Of a stretch of 64,000 nucleotides of DNA, positions 28,394-37,037 are shown in pieces. Each line of letters begins with the position of its first letter. The stretch's first letter is position 1. The DNA comes from Vibrio sp. SCSIO 43135 (GTDB taxonomy: Bacteria; Pseudomonadota; Gammaproteobacteria; Enterobacterales; Vibrionaceae). The notes under the pieces are model-generated. The model was not told the origin of the DNA. It saw nothing but the letters and a program-made list of their open reading frames with translations, and made no database searches. Location: assembly GCF_023716665.1 (NCBI RefSeq), contig NZ_CP071859.1, positions 2,914,001 through 2,978,000 of the forward strand, read 5' to 3'. Both the position numbers and the translations under genes were made by a program.

Positions 28394-29233
28394 TTAGTCA
28401 GTGATAGTGTTAATGTGTTCAATGCATTGGCTCAGTACCGAGACAATGGTCTCCATACTTTCTGGTGAGCGCCCACGAATAGGAAAAGAGTCCTTGCGAC
28501 GATACATACGTAAAGGTTTTTCAATGCTAAAAGGGATTTGTCGCGACGCCAAAGACTGCATGATCGGCTGATAGTTAATCACCCCTTCGCCCAGCACTGG
28601 GAAGGTGAACTTGTCGTCATGCACTTGAACGTCTTTAACGTGGAAGTGGCGGCAAAACGGCAGTGCTATCTGCGCTTCTTCACTCGGGCTTAGATTCGGC
28701 ACCAATGACACTGAGTTACCAGGGTCAAAATTCAAAGCCAGCGCCGAATTGTCCACTTCCGACAGAATTCTTACCCCATCATGCGCGCTCGCAAACGCGT
28801 TGAAGTTATGGTCGCCGCCATTTTCAATACAGATGACACAGCCTTTGTCCTTGGCATATTCAGCCAATACTTTGAGGTTTTCGACAATGATGTGGCGATC
28901 GGCAATGGGACCAGTACAGGTATTTAAATAGGTCACACCCAGCGCATGAGCGAAATCAATACGCATCATAAAATCTTCAATCGCTGACGGAGACGCTAAG
29001 TTCATTGTGCAGCCTAACGCTTGTGTGGTCAGTTGTTCTTTCTCAAGTAGAGACAACAAATATTGGGCATGGTTTTCAGAGAACATATCTCTGTCTAAGC
29101 TACCGACGTAGCCCTGATTGAAAGCGAACTCAACTTGGTTTACTCCCAAGTTTCGAATCGTTTTTAACGATGTTTTAAGGTCATGCCCGTCAAAAATAGC
29201 CGTATTGATGGCTAGTCTTTCTAATACATTCAT
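28394..29233 (-). CDS. sugar phosphate isomerase/epimerase, AP-endonuclease-2 fold (EryC/OtnI-like)
   Basis: A TIM-barrel protein of the xylose-isomerase-like/AP-endonuclease family 2. The start at 29233 (MNVLERLAINTAIFDGHD) follows AAAGGTTGG and gives 279 residues; the frame to 29392 overlaps the permease gene. Metal and active-site residues are visible as CIENGGDHN, LALNFDPGN and HFHVKDVQ. In Brucella EryC, a member of this fold, isomerises a tetrulose phosphate; OtnI of the tetronate pathways is another relative. In this cluster a C4 or C3 isomerase or epimerase role is inferred. The exact reaction is unknown. Confidence 0.75.
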   Translation of the reverse strand: MNVLERLAINTAIFDGHDLKTSLKTIRNLGVNQVEFAFNQGYVGSLDRDMFSENHAQYLLSLLEKEQLTTQALGCTMNLASPSAIEDFMMRIDFAHALGVTYLNTCTGPIADRHIIVENLKVLAEYAKDKGCVICIENGGDHNFNAFASAHDGVRILSEVDNSALALNFDPGNSVSLVPNLSPSEEAQIALPFCRHFHVKDVQVHDDKFTFPVLGEGVINYQPIMQSLASRQIPFSIEKPLRMYRRKDSFPIRGRSPESMETIVSVLSQCIEHINTITD

Positions 29234-29261
29234 AGTGTCCAACCTTTTAGCAATTCTTTGT

Positions 29262-30176
29262 TTAAACCACCCACTGCTGCAACAAGACTTCCCAACCCAA
29301 CAAAGAGATAAGCGAAAAACCGGTGGTAAATAGGATGACTCCAGCGGTGGCTTCTTTGGCGACTTGATAGCGCTCGGATAGCAAGTAGACATTCAACCCT
29401 GTCGGCAAGCTGGCCAAAATAACCAACACTTGGATTTCAATAACCGAGAGAGAGAACACATACTGTGCGCATAACAAGATAAACAGTGGAAATAGAAGAA
29501 TCTTGATGGCCAGCAATAGGCCTATTTTTTCTTGAATCAGCGAGCGAAGAGAATAAAAGCTCAAACTCGCGCCTAAGATGAATAAAATAATCGGTATAGC
29601 GGCCGCACCAATCATGGATAAACCATCAATTAACAGAGTCGGAAGCTCAACACCCCACGCGTTAAGCAATAACCCAAACACGATGGCCAATAGGATCGGA
29701 TCAGTTGCCACCTTTCGGTAGCTATAAAACCCCCGCTCCCCCGAGCGAATCATTAAGATATTTACCAGTGGTAAAACCAATAGTAGATTCGTCACAATCA
29801 CACCCATCAACACTAAAGTAGCTTTGGGGCCATAAAGCGCCAACACTAGCGGCCCACCCACCCCAACAGCGTTAGGATATAAAGCTGCGACAGCCTTGAT
29901 ATTGGACGAAGCCACAGTGTGATTACCTTGTGCGACGAGCCAAGCTTTCACTCCCCAGAAAACAGCGCCAAAACACACAATGTAAGTGGCGAATACCGAC
30001 AATGATGGAAGGTTCTGCAGATCCGTTCGATATACCGATGAAAAAAACAAGCACGGTGCAAGATAAGTAAAAGCAAAGCTTCTCACCCAATCCACTCTGG
30101 GTTTGGAAATCGCAGCAATCAACTTGGCACACCCTAGTCCAAGAATGATCCAGCTCATTAACTTAACTTGCTCCAT
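29262..30176 (-). CDS. AEC-family (auxin efflux carrier-like) permease
   Basis: A 304-residue inner-membrane transporter with about ten hydrophobic helices split by a short central loop, as in the AEC family (MdcF, MleP and related permeases that carry organic acids and auxin-like compounds). Family features include the N-terminal LAPCLFFSSVYRTDL and the central NAVGVGGPLVLALYG. It lies eight bases after tpiA and 28 before the EryC-like gene. Because uptake is already served by a TRAP system, it may export an acidic intermediate or admit a related acid. Substrate unknown. Confidence 0.8.
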   Translation of the reverse strand: MEQVKLMSWIILGLGCAKLIAAISKPRVDWVRSFAFTYLAPCLFFSSVYRTDLQNLPSLSVFATYIVCFGAVFWGVKAWLVAQGNHTVASSNIKAVAALYPNAVGVGGPLVLALYGPKATLVLMGVIVTNLLLVLPLVNILMIRSGERGFYSYRKVATDPILLAIVFGLLLNAWGVELPTLLIDGLSMIGAAAIPIILFILGASLSFYSLRSLIQEKIGLLLAIKILLFPLFILLCAQYVFSLSVIEIQVLVILASLPTGLNVYLLSERYQVAKEATAGVILFTTGFSLISLLGWEVLLQQWVV

Positions 30177-30184
30177 GCCTGCCC

Positions 30185-30958
30185 CTAACTGCCGCTGCGT
30201 TCAGCGATACTCAGTAACTCTGAGTAGCCGTCTGCTTCCCATGCGGTTCGGCCCACAAACACACCGTCGATATCCGGCTGTTCGATTAAGCCACCAGCAT
30301 TGGACAAATTCACGCTACCGCCATACAGCAGAACCATGTTTTGAGAGACGTTTGCACCATAGAGTTCTGCTAGCGCTGAACGAATCGCTTGATGAATGGT
30401 TTGCGCTTCTTCTAGCGTTGCCGGTACGCCATGTTCACCTATCGCCCAAACAGGTTCATAGGCGATCACGACCTGCGTTAACGACTCAACAGGAACGTCA
30501 TACAATGCAATCTTCACTTGTCGAATGACAGATTCAGCCGATACGCCCCATTGCTTCTCTTGCGCAGTATCACCAACGCAAACCAGTGGAGTTAAGCCAT
30601 GACGCAATGCAGCATGCACTTTCAAATTGACCGTTTCATCGGTCTCTCCAAACATAGCACGACGCTCAGAGTGGCCAATTTCGACAATCGACGCACCACA
30701 GTCTTTCGCCATCAGAGGAGACACTTCTCCAGTGTAGGCCCCTTCATCCTGCCAACAAATATTCTGCACACCGACTCTAATCGGCTGTTCGCTGAGCAAA
30801 CTGGACACCATTTGTAGGTAAGGGAAAGGTGGGATAACGAAAGGCTGGATGCGACTCGAGCAATGCTTCAATGACGGCAAGACAGCAGAAGCCCAAGCTT
30901 CTGCTGTTTGCGTATCTTTGTTCATTTTCCAGCTAGTGCCGACCCAAATCTTCTTCAT
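30185..30958 (-). CDS. triosephosphate-isomerase family protein (TpiA2/EryH-like)
   Basis: A 257-residue TIM-barrel with the triosephosphate isomerase catalytic set: N and K in TSWKMNKD (about 8-15), H of EIGHSERR (about 93-100), E of AYEPVWAIG (about 165-173), and the phosphate grip YGGSVNLSN near 211. It begins inside the dhaL stop codon (ATGA overlap). The sequence differs enough from housekeeping TpiA (TSWKMNKD where TpiA has GNWKLNG) to suggest a specialised isomerase like Brucella EryH. Plain DHAP isomerisation feeding from DhaKL or the PdxA-like enzyme is the alternative. Confidence 0.82.
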   Translation of the reverse strand: MKKIWVGTSWKMNKDTQTAEAWASAVLPSLKHCSSRIQPFVIPPFPYLQMVSSLLSEQPIRVGVQNICWQDEGAYTGEVSPLMAKDCGASIVEIGHSERRAMFGETDETVNLKVHAALRHGLTPLVCVGDTAQEKQWGVSAESVIRQVKIALYDVPVESLTQVVIAYEPVWAIGEHGVPATLEEAQTIHQAIRSALAELYGANVSQNMVLLYGGSVNLSNAGGLIEQPDIDGVFVGRTAWEADGYSELLSIAERSGS

Positions 30959-31587
30959 ACGGTAACCTGCTCAGTCGCGTATTCATTCATGTACTGCAGA
31001 ATAAACGCCATCGACATCGCACCTGGATCTGGGTGCCCCAGCGAACGCTCGCCCAGTGTCTTCGCTTTACCTGTCGTTGCAATCATGTCTTTGGTTGCTT
31101 CCACACCTTGAGCCGCTGCTTCTGCAATAGCCGGTAACGTGTCGGTTAATGAACCAGACAGTTGTTCTGATTTCTCAACCGCAGCCACTAATGCGTCGAT
31201 CATGGTTTTATCACCCGGCTTAGCGCCACCACGGTCATAAACCCCTTGTAACCCACCAGCTAGGAACGTAGATAATGTAGCTGTATCCAGCTCTGTTGCA
31301 CCTTTAATTGACTTCGCACCGCTGCGAAATAGCGTGCCGAAAATCGCACCGGACGCACCGCCCATAGTCGCCATCATCGTAGAGCCGATTTTCAACAGTA
31401 ATTTACTGACATCTTCCGGCTGGTAATCACCGTCTAAAAGCTCTGCAACCGCTTTGAAGCCGCGTTCCATACCAATGCCATGGTCACCATCACCAATCGC
31501 TTGGTCGTATTTGGTTAATACTGGCTCACTTGCAACCATCTTTTGAGCAACATAAGCCATCATGTTTTTCGCTGTTAATGCATCCAT
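30955..31587 (-). CDS. dhaL: dihydroxyacetone-kinase-type nucleotide-binding subunit DhaL
   Basis: ADP/ATP-binding subunit of a two-component DhaK/DhaL ketose kinase. The 210 residues match DhaL. The nucleotide-Mg loop GDGDHGIGM (about 32-40) and MGGASGAIFGT (about 75-85) are intact, as is GRTL-like GERSLGHPDPGAMS near the end. It lies two bases after dhaK and overlaps tpiA by four bases. No DhaM phosphotransferase gene is present, so the phosphate donor is probably ATP, as in the tetrulose kinases of the mycobacterial tetritol pathways. The substrate could be dihydroxyacetone or a tetrulose. Confidence 0.88.
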   Translation of the reverse strand: MDALTAKNMMAYVAQKMVASEPVLTKYDQAIGDGDHGIGMERGFKAVAELLDGDYQPEDVSKLLLKIGSTMMATMGGASGAIFGTLFRSGAKSIKGATELDTATLSTFLAGGLQGVYDRGGAKPGDKTMIDALVAAVEKSEQLSGSLTDTLPAIAEAAAQGVEATKDMIATTGKAKTLGERSLGHPDPGAMSMAFILQYMNEYATEQVTV

Positions 31588-31589
31588 CT

Positions 31590-32591
31590 TTATTTCCTCA
31601 ACGCAAATGATTCACAAGGTAGGTCAAATAGTGTTTTTAGCTCGTCATCGAGCTTCATAAGAGTGATCGAGTAACCTGACATTTCTTGTGAGGTACAGTA
31701 GTTACCGACCAAGGTGTTATGTACTTTGATGCCACGCTCAGCCAACTTGACGTGAGCACGGCGGTTTGCAATCAGCAGCTCCATATAAGTCGAAGCGCCA
31801 AGGTTATTGACTAGCAAACAGACATCGTCACCTGATTGGTAAGGCAGGTCATCACACAGTTGGTCTATTAAGCGATCCACCACTTCATCTGCCGACGTCA
31901 TTTTTTCGCGTGATACCCCCGGCTCACCATGTAGGCCCATACCGATTTCTAATTCGTCGTCTGGCAGCTCGAAGTTGAAGGTGTTGGTTTGTGGCACCGA
32001 GCCTGCCGATAGCGCTACACCAATGGAGCGGGTGTTGTCACGAGCACGCTCTGTTACCGCAACAATCTTGTCAAAGTCATCGTATTGCTCAGAAGCCGCG
32101 CCAGCGATCTTCAGCACATACAAATCACCCGCAGTTCCGCGGCGTTCTTGAATTTTGTCTAACGGTGCCGAAGCCACATCATCCCAAACACGAATAGTGT
32201 GAGTTTTGATGTCATCATCATCCGCAAGCTCTGCCGCGATATCGAAATTCATATTGTCGCCAGCGTAATTACCGTAAATGTAAATCACGCCTTTACCGTT
32301 ATTGACCGCTTCCGTCGTTTGTAAAATCACGTTAGGCGCAGGCGCTGCAAAGATATCGCCAAGTGCCGCAGCATCCGCCAAACCCGGGCCAACATAACCC
32401 GCAAACAAAGGCTCATGTCCTGCACCACCACCTGTGACAATCGCCACTTTGTCCGATGGGAAGTCTGTGCGCATCGCTGCGGTAATCCCCGGTAATGCTT
32501 CCAATTTTCCATTCATTGCCGAGAGCAAACCATCGAACTGCTCCTGAGCGACATTCATAGGGTCATTAATTAATTTTTTTGGTGTTCTCAT
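31590..32591 (-). CDS. dhaK: dihydroxyacetone/tetrulose kinase substrate-binding subunit DhaK
   Basis: Substrate-binding subunit that holds a short ketose covalently through an active-site histidine. The start at 32591 (MRTPKKLINDP) follows AGGGAAG and gives 333 residues; the longer frame to 32735 overlaps pdxA. Family motifs are TGGGAGHEPLFAGYVG (about 53-68), GNYAGDNMNFD and the histidine loop MGLHGEPG (about 215-222). The covalent mechanism needs a free ketone, so sugar acids are not expected as its direct substrates unless they carry a keto group. Confidence 0.9.
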   Translation of the reverse strand: MRTPKKLINDPMNVAQEQFDGLLSAMNGKLEALPGITAAMRTDFPSDKVAIVTGGGAGHEPLFAGYVGPGLADAAALGDIFAAPAPNVILQTTEAVNNGKGVIYIYGNYAGDNMNFDIAAELADDDDIKTHTIRVWDDVASAPLDKIQERRGTAGDLYVLKIAGAASEQYDDFDKIVAVTERARDNTRSIGVALSAGSVPQTNTFNFELPDDELEIGMGLHGEPGVSREKMTSADEVVDRLIDQLCDDLPYQSGDDVCLLVNNLGASTYMELLIANRRAHVKLAERGIKVHNTLVGNYCTSQEMSGYSITLMKLDDELKTLFDLPCESFALRK

Positions 32592-32607
32592 CGTCTTCCC
32601 TGCCCTA

Positions 32608-33618
32608 TTACTGATTGTTTGCTTGGTAACTGGATGCCATACGAACGGTAAGCTTGAGTGCATTTTCCATCGCTGGGGTCGACGCGACATTCTTGCCGTA
32701 GATATCAAATGCGCTGCCGTGGTTTGCTGTTGCAATCGGAATTGGGATCCCGCCCTGAACAGTCACACCGCGATCAAAGCCCATCATCTTCAGTGCAGTT
32801 GCACCTTGATCGTGATACATGGATACAATCGAGTTCATGTTCTCTTTCCCCACCACCCACATCGTGGTATCACCAGGGAAAGGCCCAAACGCTTGAATGC
32901 CTTTCTGCTTCGCTTTTTCAATCGCTGGTGTAATGACGGTGATTTCTTCATCCCCAAACAGGCCACCTTCACCGCCATGTGGGTTAAGGGCTTGTACCGC
33001 AATACGAGGCTGCTCAAAGCCTGCTGATTTCAAGGTCGTGTTCATCAATTCGATGGTTTCCAGCACTGAATCTACCGTCAGATTCTCAACCACATTTTTG
33101 AATGGGATGTGCGAAGTCACGCGGCCAGCCCAGATATCATCGACCACATTCACTTCACAACCAAAGCCATGGAAGTCGGTCAATTCTGCAAACCATGACA
33201 GTTCATCACGATGGGCAAGCCCAGCCATGCTCATCGCTTGCTTGTTCAATGGTGCGAAACAGATGCCATGAGTTTTGTGCGCTAACGTCAGGTCAACAGC
33301 AATTTTCAGTGTTTCCAGAACATAAGTACCACCTTGCGGCGTGGCTTGGCCGTATTCAATGGCATCCGCATGAGAGCTTGAGAAGCTCAACAATACCGGC
33401 TTACCCGGCTGGAAATCAGCTTGTTCAAAGTTGTCGACCACATCGTAATCAAATGACACTTGCGCGATGTCCATGCCTTTGCGCAGTTCATACTCATCGG
33501 CAATGATCAGAATGTTCGCTTGTTGGCGGTTTGCTTCCTCAGCCAATACTTTTACTGCCACTTCAGGACCGATACCTGAAGGGTCGCCGAGAACAAGTGC
33601 AATAGTAGGTTTAGTCAT
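32608..33618 (-). CDS. PdxA-family dehydrogenase (PdxA2-like, oxidative decarboxylase)
   Basis: A 336-residue NAD-dependent dehydrogenase of the 4-hydroxythreonine-4-phosphate dehydrogenase family. The N-terminal LGDPSGIGPE motif and the metal-ligand histidines in AHRDELSWFA, NPHGGEGG and MYHDQG are all present. No pyridoxine-pathway neighbour (ksgA, surA) is nearby. PdxA2 proteins in sugar-acid clusters oxidise 4-phospho-threonate or -erythronate and release CO2, giving dihydroxyacetone phosphate. That is the likelier role here, on a tetronate or its phosphate. It lies 17 bases after dctM and 16 before dhaK. Confidence 0.82.
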   Translation of the reverse strand: MTKPTIALVLGDPSGIGPEVAVKVLAEEANRQQANILIIADEYELRKGMDIAQVSFDYDVVDNFEQADFQPGKPVLLSFSSSHADAIEYGQATPQGGTYVLETLKIAVDLTLAHKTHGICFAPLNKQAMSMAGLAHRDELSWFAELTDFHGFGCEVNVVDDIWAGRVTSHIPFKNVVENLTVDSVLETIELMNTTLKSAGFEQPRIAVQALNPHGGEGGLFGDEEITVITPAIEKAKQKGIQAFGPFPGDTTMWVVGKENMNSIVSMYHDQGATALKMMGFDRGVTVQGGIPIPIATANHGSAFDIYGKNVASTPAMENALKLTVRMASSYQANNQ

Positions 33619-33635
33619 TTCTCAAATCCTTGAAG

Positions 33636-34919
33636 TTATTTATACATGTAGTCAACAAAGCCAACAGACAGTGCTGGAACGTAGGTCGCAAGCATTAACA
33701 CAGCGAACAGCACACCAATAAATAGAATGTTCACTTTAGTCACTTGCCAAATGTCACGCTTCGCTATCGAACATGCAGTGATCAGCACACTCGCAACCGG
33801 AGGCGTCTGCTGACCAATCGAGATGTTAAGCGCAAGCATGATGCCGAAGTGGATTGGGTCGATACCCAGCTCATGAATCAGCGGTAATACGATTGGCACG
33901 GTTAAGATGATCGCTGCCGCACCGTGTAGGAACACGCCAACAACCAGTAACATTAGGTTCAGCATCATCAGCACAACGTATTTGTTTTCTGAGATACTAA
34001 GAATGCCTGCAGCCATTGCTTGTGGTACTTCTTGCTCAGTTAGGAACAGGCCAAGCACCGCTGACGTCGCGACTAAAAGCATCACAACTGAGGTGCCCGT
34101 AACACCTTCCATCATCGCTTTGTAAAACAGCTTTAGGTTCATTTCACGGTAGATGAAGACACTGATAACAATCGCAAGTAGTACCGCAATACCGGCCGCT
34201 TCTGTGGCGGTCATAAAGCCAGAAAGAATGCCACCTAAAATGGCGAATGGCAGAGTCAGAGCCCAGAACGCATCTTTAAATGCCACCCACAATTTGCGTA
34301 AGCTGAACGACTCTTCACGAGGTAAATCGTATTTCACGGCGTAGTAGTAACAGACTGCAAACATACCCGCCGCACCCAGTAGGCCAGAGATGATGCCGGC
34401 AACGAACAGCTGCGAGATCGATACATCCGCCATCGCGCCGTAAATAATCATGGGTAGAGAAGGTGGAATGATAACGGCGAGTGAAGCTGAAGAAGACGTG
34501 ACTGCCGCAGAGAAACTGCCCGAGTAACCACGCTTTTTCATTGCAGGAATCAAAATCGAGCCCAGCGCTGCAACGTCGGCGACCGCTGAACCCGAGATCT
34601 CAGCGAAGATCATCGATACACCCACGTTAACCATTGAAAGGCCACCGCGAACAAAACCCACAATCGCGTTAACAAAGTTAATCAAACGCAGCGAGATACC
34701 ACCGGTATTCATCAATGCACCAGCAAAAACAAACAGTGGAATAGACAACAGGGTAAATTTCGATCCGCCTTCAAACATCGCCAATGCCGCGTTATAGATT
34801 GCATCGACACCCGATGTCGCTACCATACCAACCAGAGCTACAGCACCAATGGCGATGCCAATTGGCACGTTGATCATTACCAAGCCGATTAAACAAAATA
34901 GTACAACTAGCGCGCTCAT
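33636..34919 (-). CDS. dctM: TRAP transporter large permease subunit
   Basis: Main transport subunit of a tripartite ATP-independent periplasmic transporter, driven by a sodium gradient. It has 427 residues with about 12 membrane helices, MIFAEISGSAVADVAALGSI near 100-120 (the conserved SGSAVAD motif) and PPSLPMIIYG near 150. Its start codon overlaps the dctQ stop (ATGA). It works with the DctP binding protein and DctQ encoded just upstream. Confidence 0.95.
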   Translation of the reverse strand: MSALVVLFCLIGLVMINVPIGIAIGAVALVGMVATSGVDAIYNAALAMFEGGSKFTLLSIPLFVFAGALMNTGGISLRLINFVNAIVGFVRGGLSMVNVGVSMIFAEISGSAVADVAALGSILIPAMKKRGYSGSFSAAVTSSSASLAVIIPPSLPMIIYGAMADVSISQLFVAGIISGLLGAAGMFAVCYYYAVKYDLPREESFSLRKLWVAFKDAFWALTLPFAILGGILSGFMTATEAAGIAVLLAIVISVFIYREMNLKLFYKAMMEGVTGTSVVMLLVATSAVLGLFLTEQEVPQAMAAGILSISENKYVVLMMLNLMLLVVGVFLHGAAAIILTVPIVLPLIHELGIDPIHFGIMLALNISIGQQTPPVASVLITACSIAKRDIWQVTKVNILFIGVLFAVLMLATYVPALSVGFVDYMYK

Positions 34920-35488
34920 TTCACTGCCTCCATGGCTTCAGCCATATCTTTTTTCGCATCCTTGATGGCTTCTCTGATCTCTTCGTTTTCTTGGTTAGAG
35001 CCAAGGCGAACCCACGCCCACGCTTTAGGGAAAGAGCACAGTTGCGCCACAATAAACAGCACTGCACCAATTGGTAACGCTGATTGCGCAAAGGCTAAAG
35101 GGATAAAATCGAGACTGGTTAGTGTCTCGTCACCGAAGATTTGTAAGATGTAGTAGCTGGCCCAGGCAATCACTGCAAAGAACGCAATGACGATGAATTC
35201 ACTCAATAGGAAAATGGCTTTGCGCATACCCAGCGGCATATTGGCCACCAACCCGCCAAAGCCCATATGTGAACGCTTTAACGCACACAAAGCCGATCCA
35301 TAGAAAGTCAGCCAAGCTAAAAGAATGGCCGACACTTCGTCGTACCAATAAAGAGAAGCGCCGCTAAATCGTGAAAAAACAGCGACAATAATAATGGTGC
35401 TTAATGCGATGAGAATCGTCATCGAAATCGCGATCAGCACTTTTTCTAGAATATTTGAAATTGTATTTATGCTAGCTAAAAAAGACAT
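34916..35488 (-). CDS. dctQ: TRAP transporter small permease subunit
   Basis: Small membrane subunit pairing with DctM. The start at 35488 (MSFLASINTISN) has GAGGG before it and gives 190 residues; the frame to 35506 has no ribosome site. Four hydrophobic helices are visible, with the DctQ-family YWYDEVSAILLAWLTFYGSA. The C-terminal tail is highly charged (KDAKKDMAEAMEAVK). Confidence 0.93.
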   Translation of the reverse strand: MSFLASINTISNILEKVLIAISMTILIALSTIIIVAVFSRFSGASLYWYDEVSAILLAWLTFYGSALCALKRSHMGFGGLVANMPLGMRKAIFLLSEFIVIAFFAVIAWASYYILQIFGDETLTSLDFIPLAFAQSALPIGAVLFIVAQLCSFPKAWAWVRLGSNQENEEIREAIKDAKKDMAEAMEAVK

Positions 35489-35516
35489 CGTAAGCCCTCG
35501 CAACAAGTGACAGCTA

Positions 35517-35538
35517 GACTGCGCCTGCCGGCGCAGTC
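35517..35538 (-). other. dctP-dctQ intercistronic hairpin
   Basis: GACTGCGCC, four-base loop, GGCGCAGTC: a perfect nine-base stem without a T-run, 30 bases after the dctP stop. Such hairpins can stabilise upstream mRNA, letting the binding protein be made in excess over the permease. This role is inferred. Confidence 0.6.
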
Positions 35539-35567
35539 CTTAGAGATAAACGTTAGGGCGTTTTACC

Positions 35568-36551
35568 TTAGTTACTTGCCGCCATAACTTTGTCTAACAT
35601 CACCTCGCCGTTGTTTACGTTTTTCACGAAGTCATCGTAGATTGGCTGACTTGCGCTAACAAAGGCATCGCGGTTTGCAACGTTAAGCTTCATACCACCA
35701 GCAACCAGTTTATCTTTCAGCTCGGTCTCAAGTTTTGTCGCTTCTTGATAACCCCATTGCTGCGCTTGCTTCGCTGAACTTTCTAGAACTGCGCGTACAT
35801 CATCTGGGAACTTACCGTAGTGGCGCGCGCCTGCAGTTAGGTACGCTGGCGTGTACACGTGGTTTGTCACACTTAGGTAACCCTGTACTTCATGCAGTTT
35901 TGCCGCATAAATGTTGGTGTATGGGTTTTCTTGCCCATCGATTACACCTGTTTGTAAACCAATAAATACTTCACTAAAGCTCATTGGTGTTGGGTTAGCA
36001 CCCCAGTTTTTGAACATTTTCACGCGCCAAGAGCTGTTCGGCGTGCGAACCTTCAAGCCTTGCAAATCTTCTGGTGTATTGATTGGGCGTTTCGCGTTAG
36101 TAATGTTACGGAAGCCGTTTTCCCAAAAACCGATGACTTTGTAGCCTTTCTTCTCGGCGGCAGGCGCGATATATGGCCAGAATACGTCTTGCTCAATCTT
36201 GGCAACGTGTTCACGGTCAGACACAAGGAATGGCAGTTCAAACAGAGCCATTTCTGATACGTGAGTTGGCAGTGTTGATGTTAGTAGCGCCAAATCCACT
36301 GTGCCCAATTTCAGTTTTTGCTGAACATCTTTGTCTTTACCTAATTGAGCTGCACCGAAGAACTTCAGGTTGTAATCGATGCCTTGTTTCTTAAACTCTT
36401 CGTTAGCAACTTCGGTGAAGTATTGAGTTGTGTTGTACTGAAGTGAGCCGACTTGAGCACTGGTTGCCACTTTCAGGTCTTTTGCAAATGCGCTAGTCGA
36501 TAGTAGGGTTGTGATTGCAACTGCAGTAAGCGTTAGTTTGGTATTTTTCAT
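35568..36551 (-). CDS. dctP: TRAP transporter periplasmic solute-binding protein
   Basis: Periplasmic receptor that delivers ligand to DctQM. The start at 36551 (MKNTKLTLTAVAITT) is chosen because GTGGAAA precedes it; it gives 327 residues and a classic signal peptide cleaved after TSAFA. DctP-family motifs are FGAAQLGKDKDV, GLKVRTPNSS with the arginine that pairs with a ligand carboxylate in most characterised members, and FIGLQTGVIDGQENPY. The conserved arginine favours a sugar acid or other carboxylate ligand over a neutral polyol. Confidence 0.94.
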   Translation of the reverse strand: MKNTKLTLTAVAITTLLSTSAFAKDLKVATSAQVGSLQYNTTQYFTEVANEEFKKQGIDYNLKFFGAAQLGKDKDVQQKLKLGTVDLALLTSTLPTHVSEMALFELPFLVSDREHVAKIEQDVFWPYIAPAAEKKGYKVIGFWENGFRNITNAKRPINTPEDLQGLKVRTPNSSWRVKMFKNWGANPTPMSFSEVFIGLQTGVIDGQENPYTNIYAAKLHEVQGYLSVTNHVYTPAYLTAGARHYGKFPDDVRAVLESSAKQAQQWGYQEATKLETELKDKLVAGGMKLNVANRDAFVSASQPIYDDFVKNVNNGEVMLDKVMAASN

Positions 36552-36590
36552 TTTTATTTCCACGTTATTCCATTAAACATTGAATCTAAA

Positions 36591-37037
36591 TTAACTAATA
36601 AACTCTTTCTCTATCTCCTTGATTCTATTTACCTTTGGAGTAGATGGACCATCAGAAAACTCAGAATCCAACCAAGTATCCAAAATCGACTTAGCTAACT
36701 CATGACCGATGACTCGTGCTCCCATTGTGATAATTTGAGCATCGTTACTTTTACGCGCTCGCTCTGCTGAAAAAGTATCGTGGCAAAGAGCAGCTCGAAT
36801 GCCCGGTACCTTGTTCGCAACTATTGAGACGCCAATCCCCGTACCACAGAGAATAATTCCGCGTTGATGTTTACCTTCACTGACAGCAACACTGACTGTC
36901 TTTGCTATGTCTGGGTAAAGCTCTGCATTTTGTGGATCGACTCCATAATCAACAAATTCAATACCTTTCGAAGCCAAGTGCGATTTCAGACACTCTTTCA
37001 ATTCAATCGCCGCATCATCACAACCTATCGCTATCAT
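36591..37037 (-). CDS. RpiB/LacAB-family sugar-phosphate isomerase (EryI-like)
   Basis: A 148-residue ribose-5-phosphate isomerase B family protein. The family core CGTGIGVSIVANK, with the catalytic cysteine, lies near residues 64-76; CHDTFSAERARKSNDAQI and GARVIG follow. AGGAGGAAAC precedes the ATG. Members of this family isomerise pentose, hexose or tetrose phosphates. Brucella EryI, of the same family, makes erythrose 4-phosphate. As the first gene of the operon, next to the regulatory region, it is probably pathway-specific. Confidence 0.87.
   Translation of the reverse strand: MIAIGCDDAAIELKECLKSHLASKGIEFVDYGVDPQNAELYPDIAKTVSVAVSEGKHQRGIILCGTGIGVSIVANKVPGIRAALCHDTFSAERARKSNDAQIITMGARVIGHELAKSILDTWLDSEFSDGPSTPKVNRIKEIEKEFIS

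Noticed and set aside
28300..28700. FMN riboswitch upstream of ribBX
   Set aside because: Only 12 bases separate ribBX from the preceding coding region, which is a well-conserved TIM-barrel gene; no RFN-type structure fits.
30185..30958. The TpiA-like gene as the housekeeping triosephosphate isomerase
   Set aside because: It is translationally coupled to dhaL inside a catabolic operon and differs at the N-terminal active-site motif from housekeeping TpiA; a specialised copy is more likely, though not proven.
31590..32735. Longer dhaK start at 32735
   Set aside because: It would overlap pdxA by over 120 bases and adds residues unrelated to DhaK; ATG 32591 has AGGGAAG before it.
32608..33618. 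Housekeeping PdxA of pyridoxine synthesis
   Set aside because: No ksgA, surA or apaGH neighbours; the context is TRAP transport and sugar kinase genes, typical of PdxA2.
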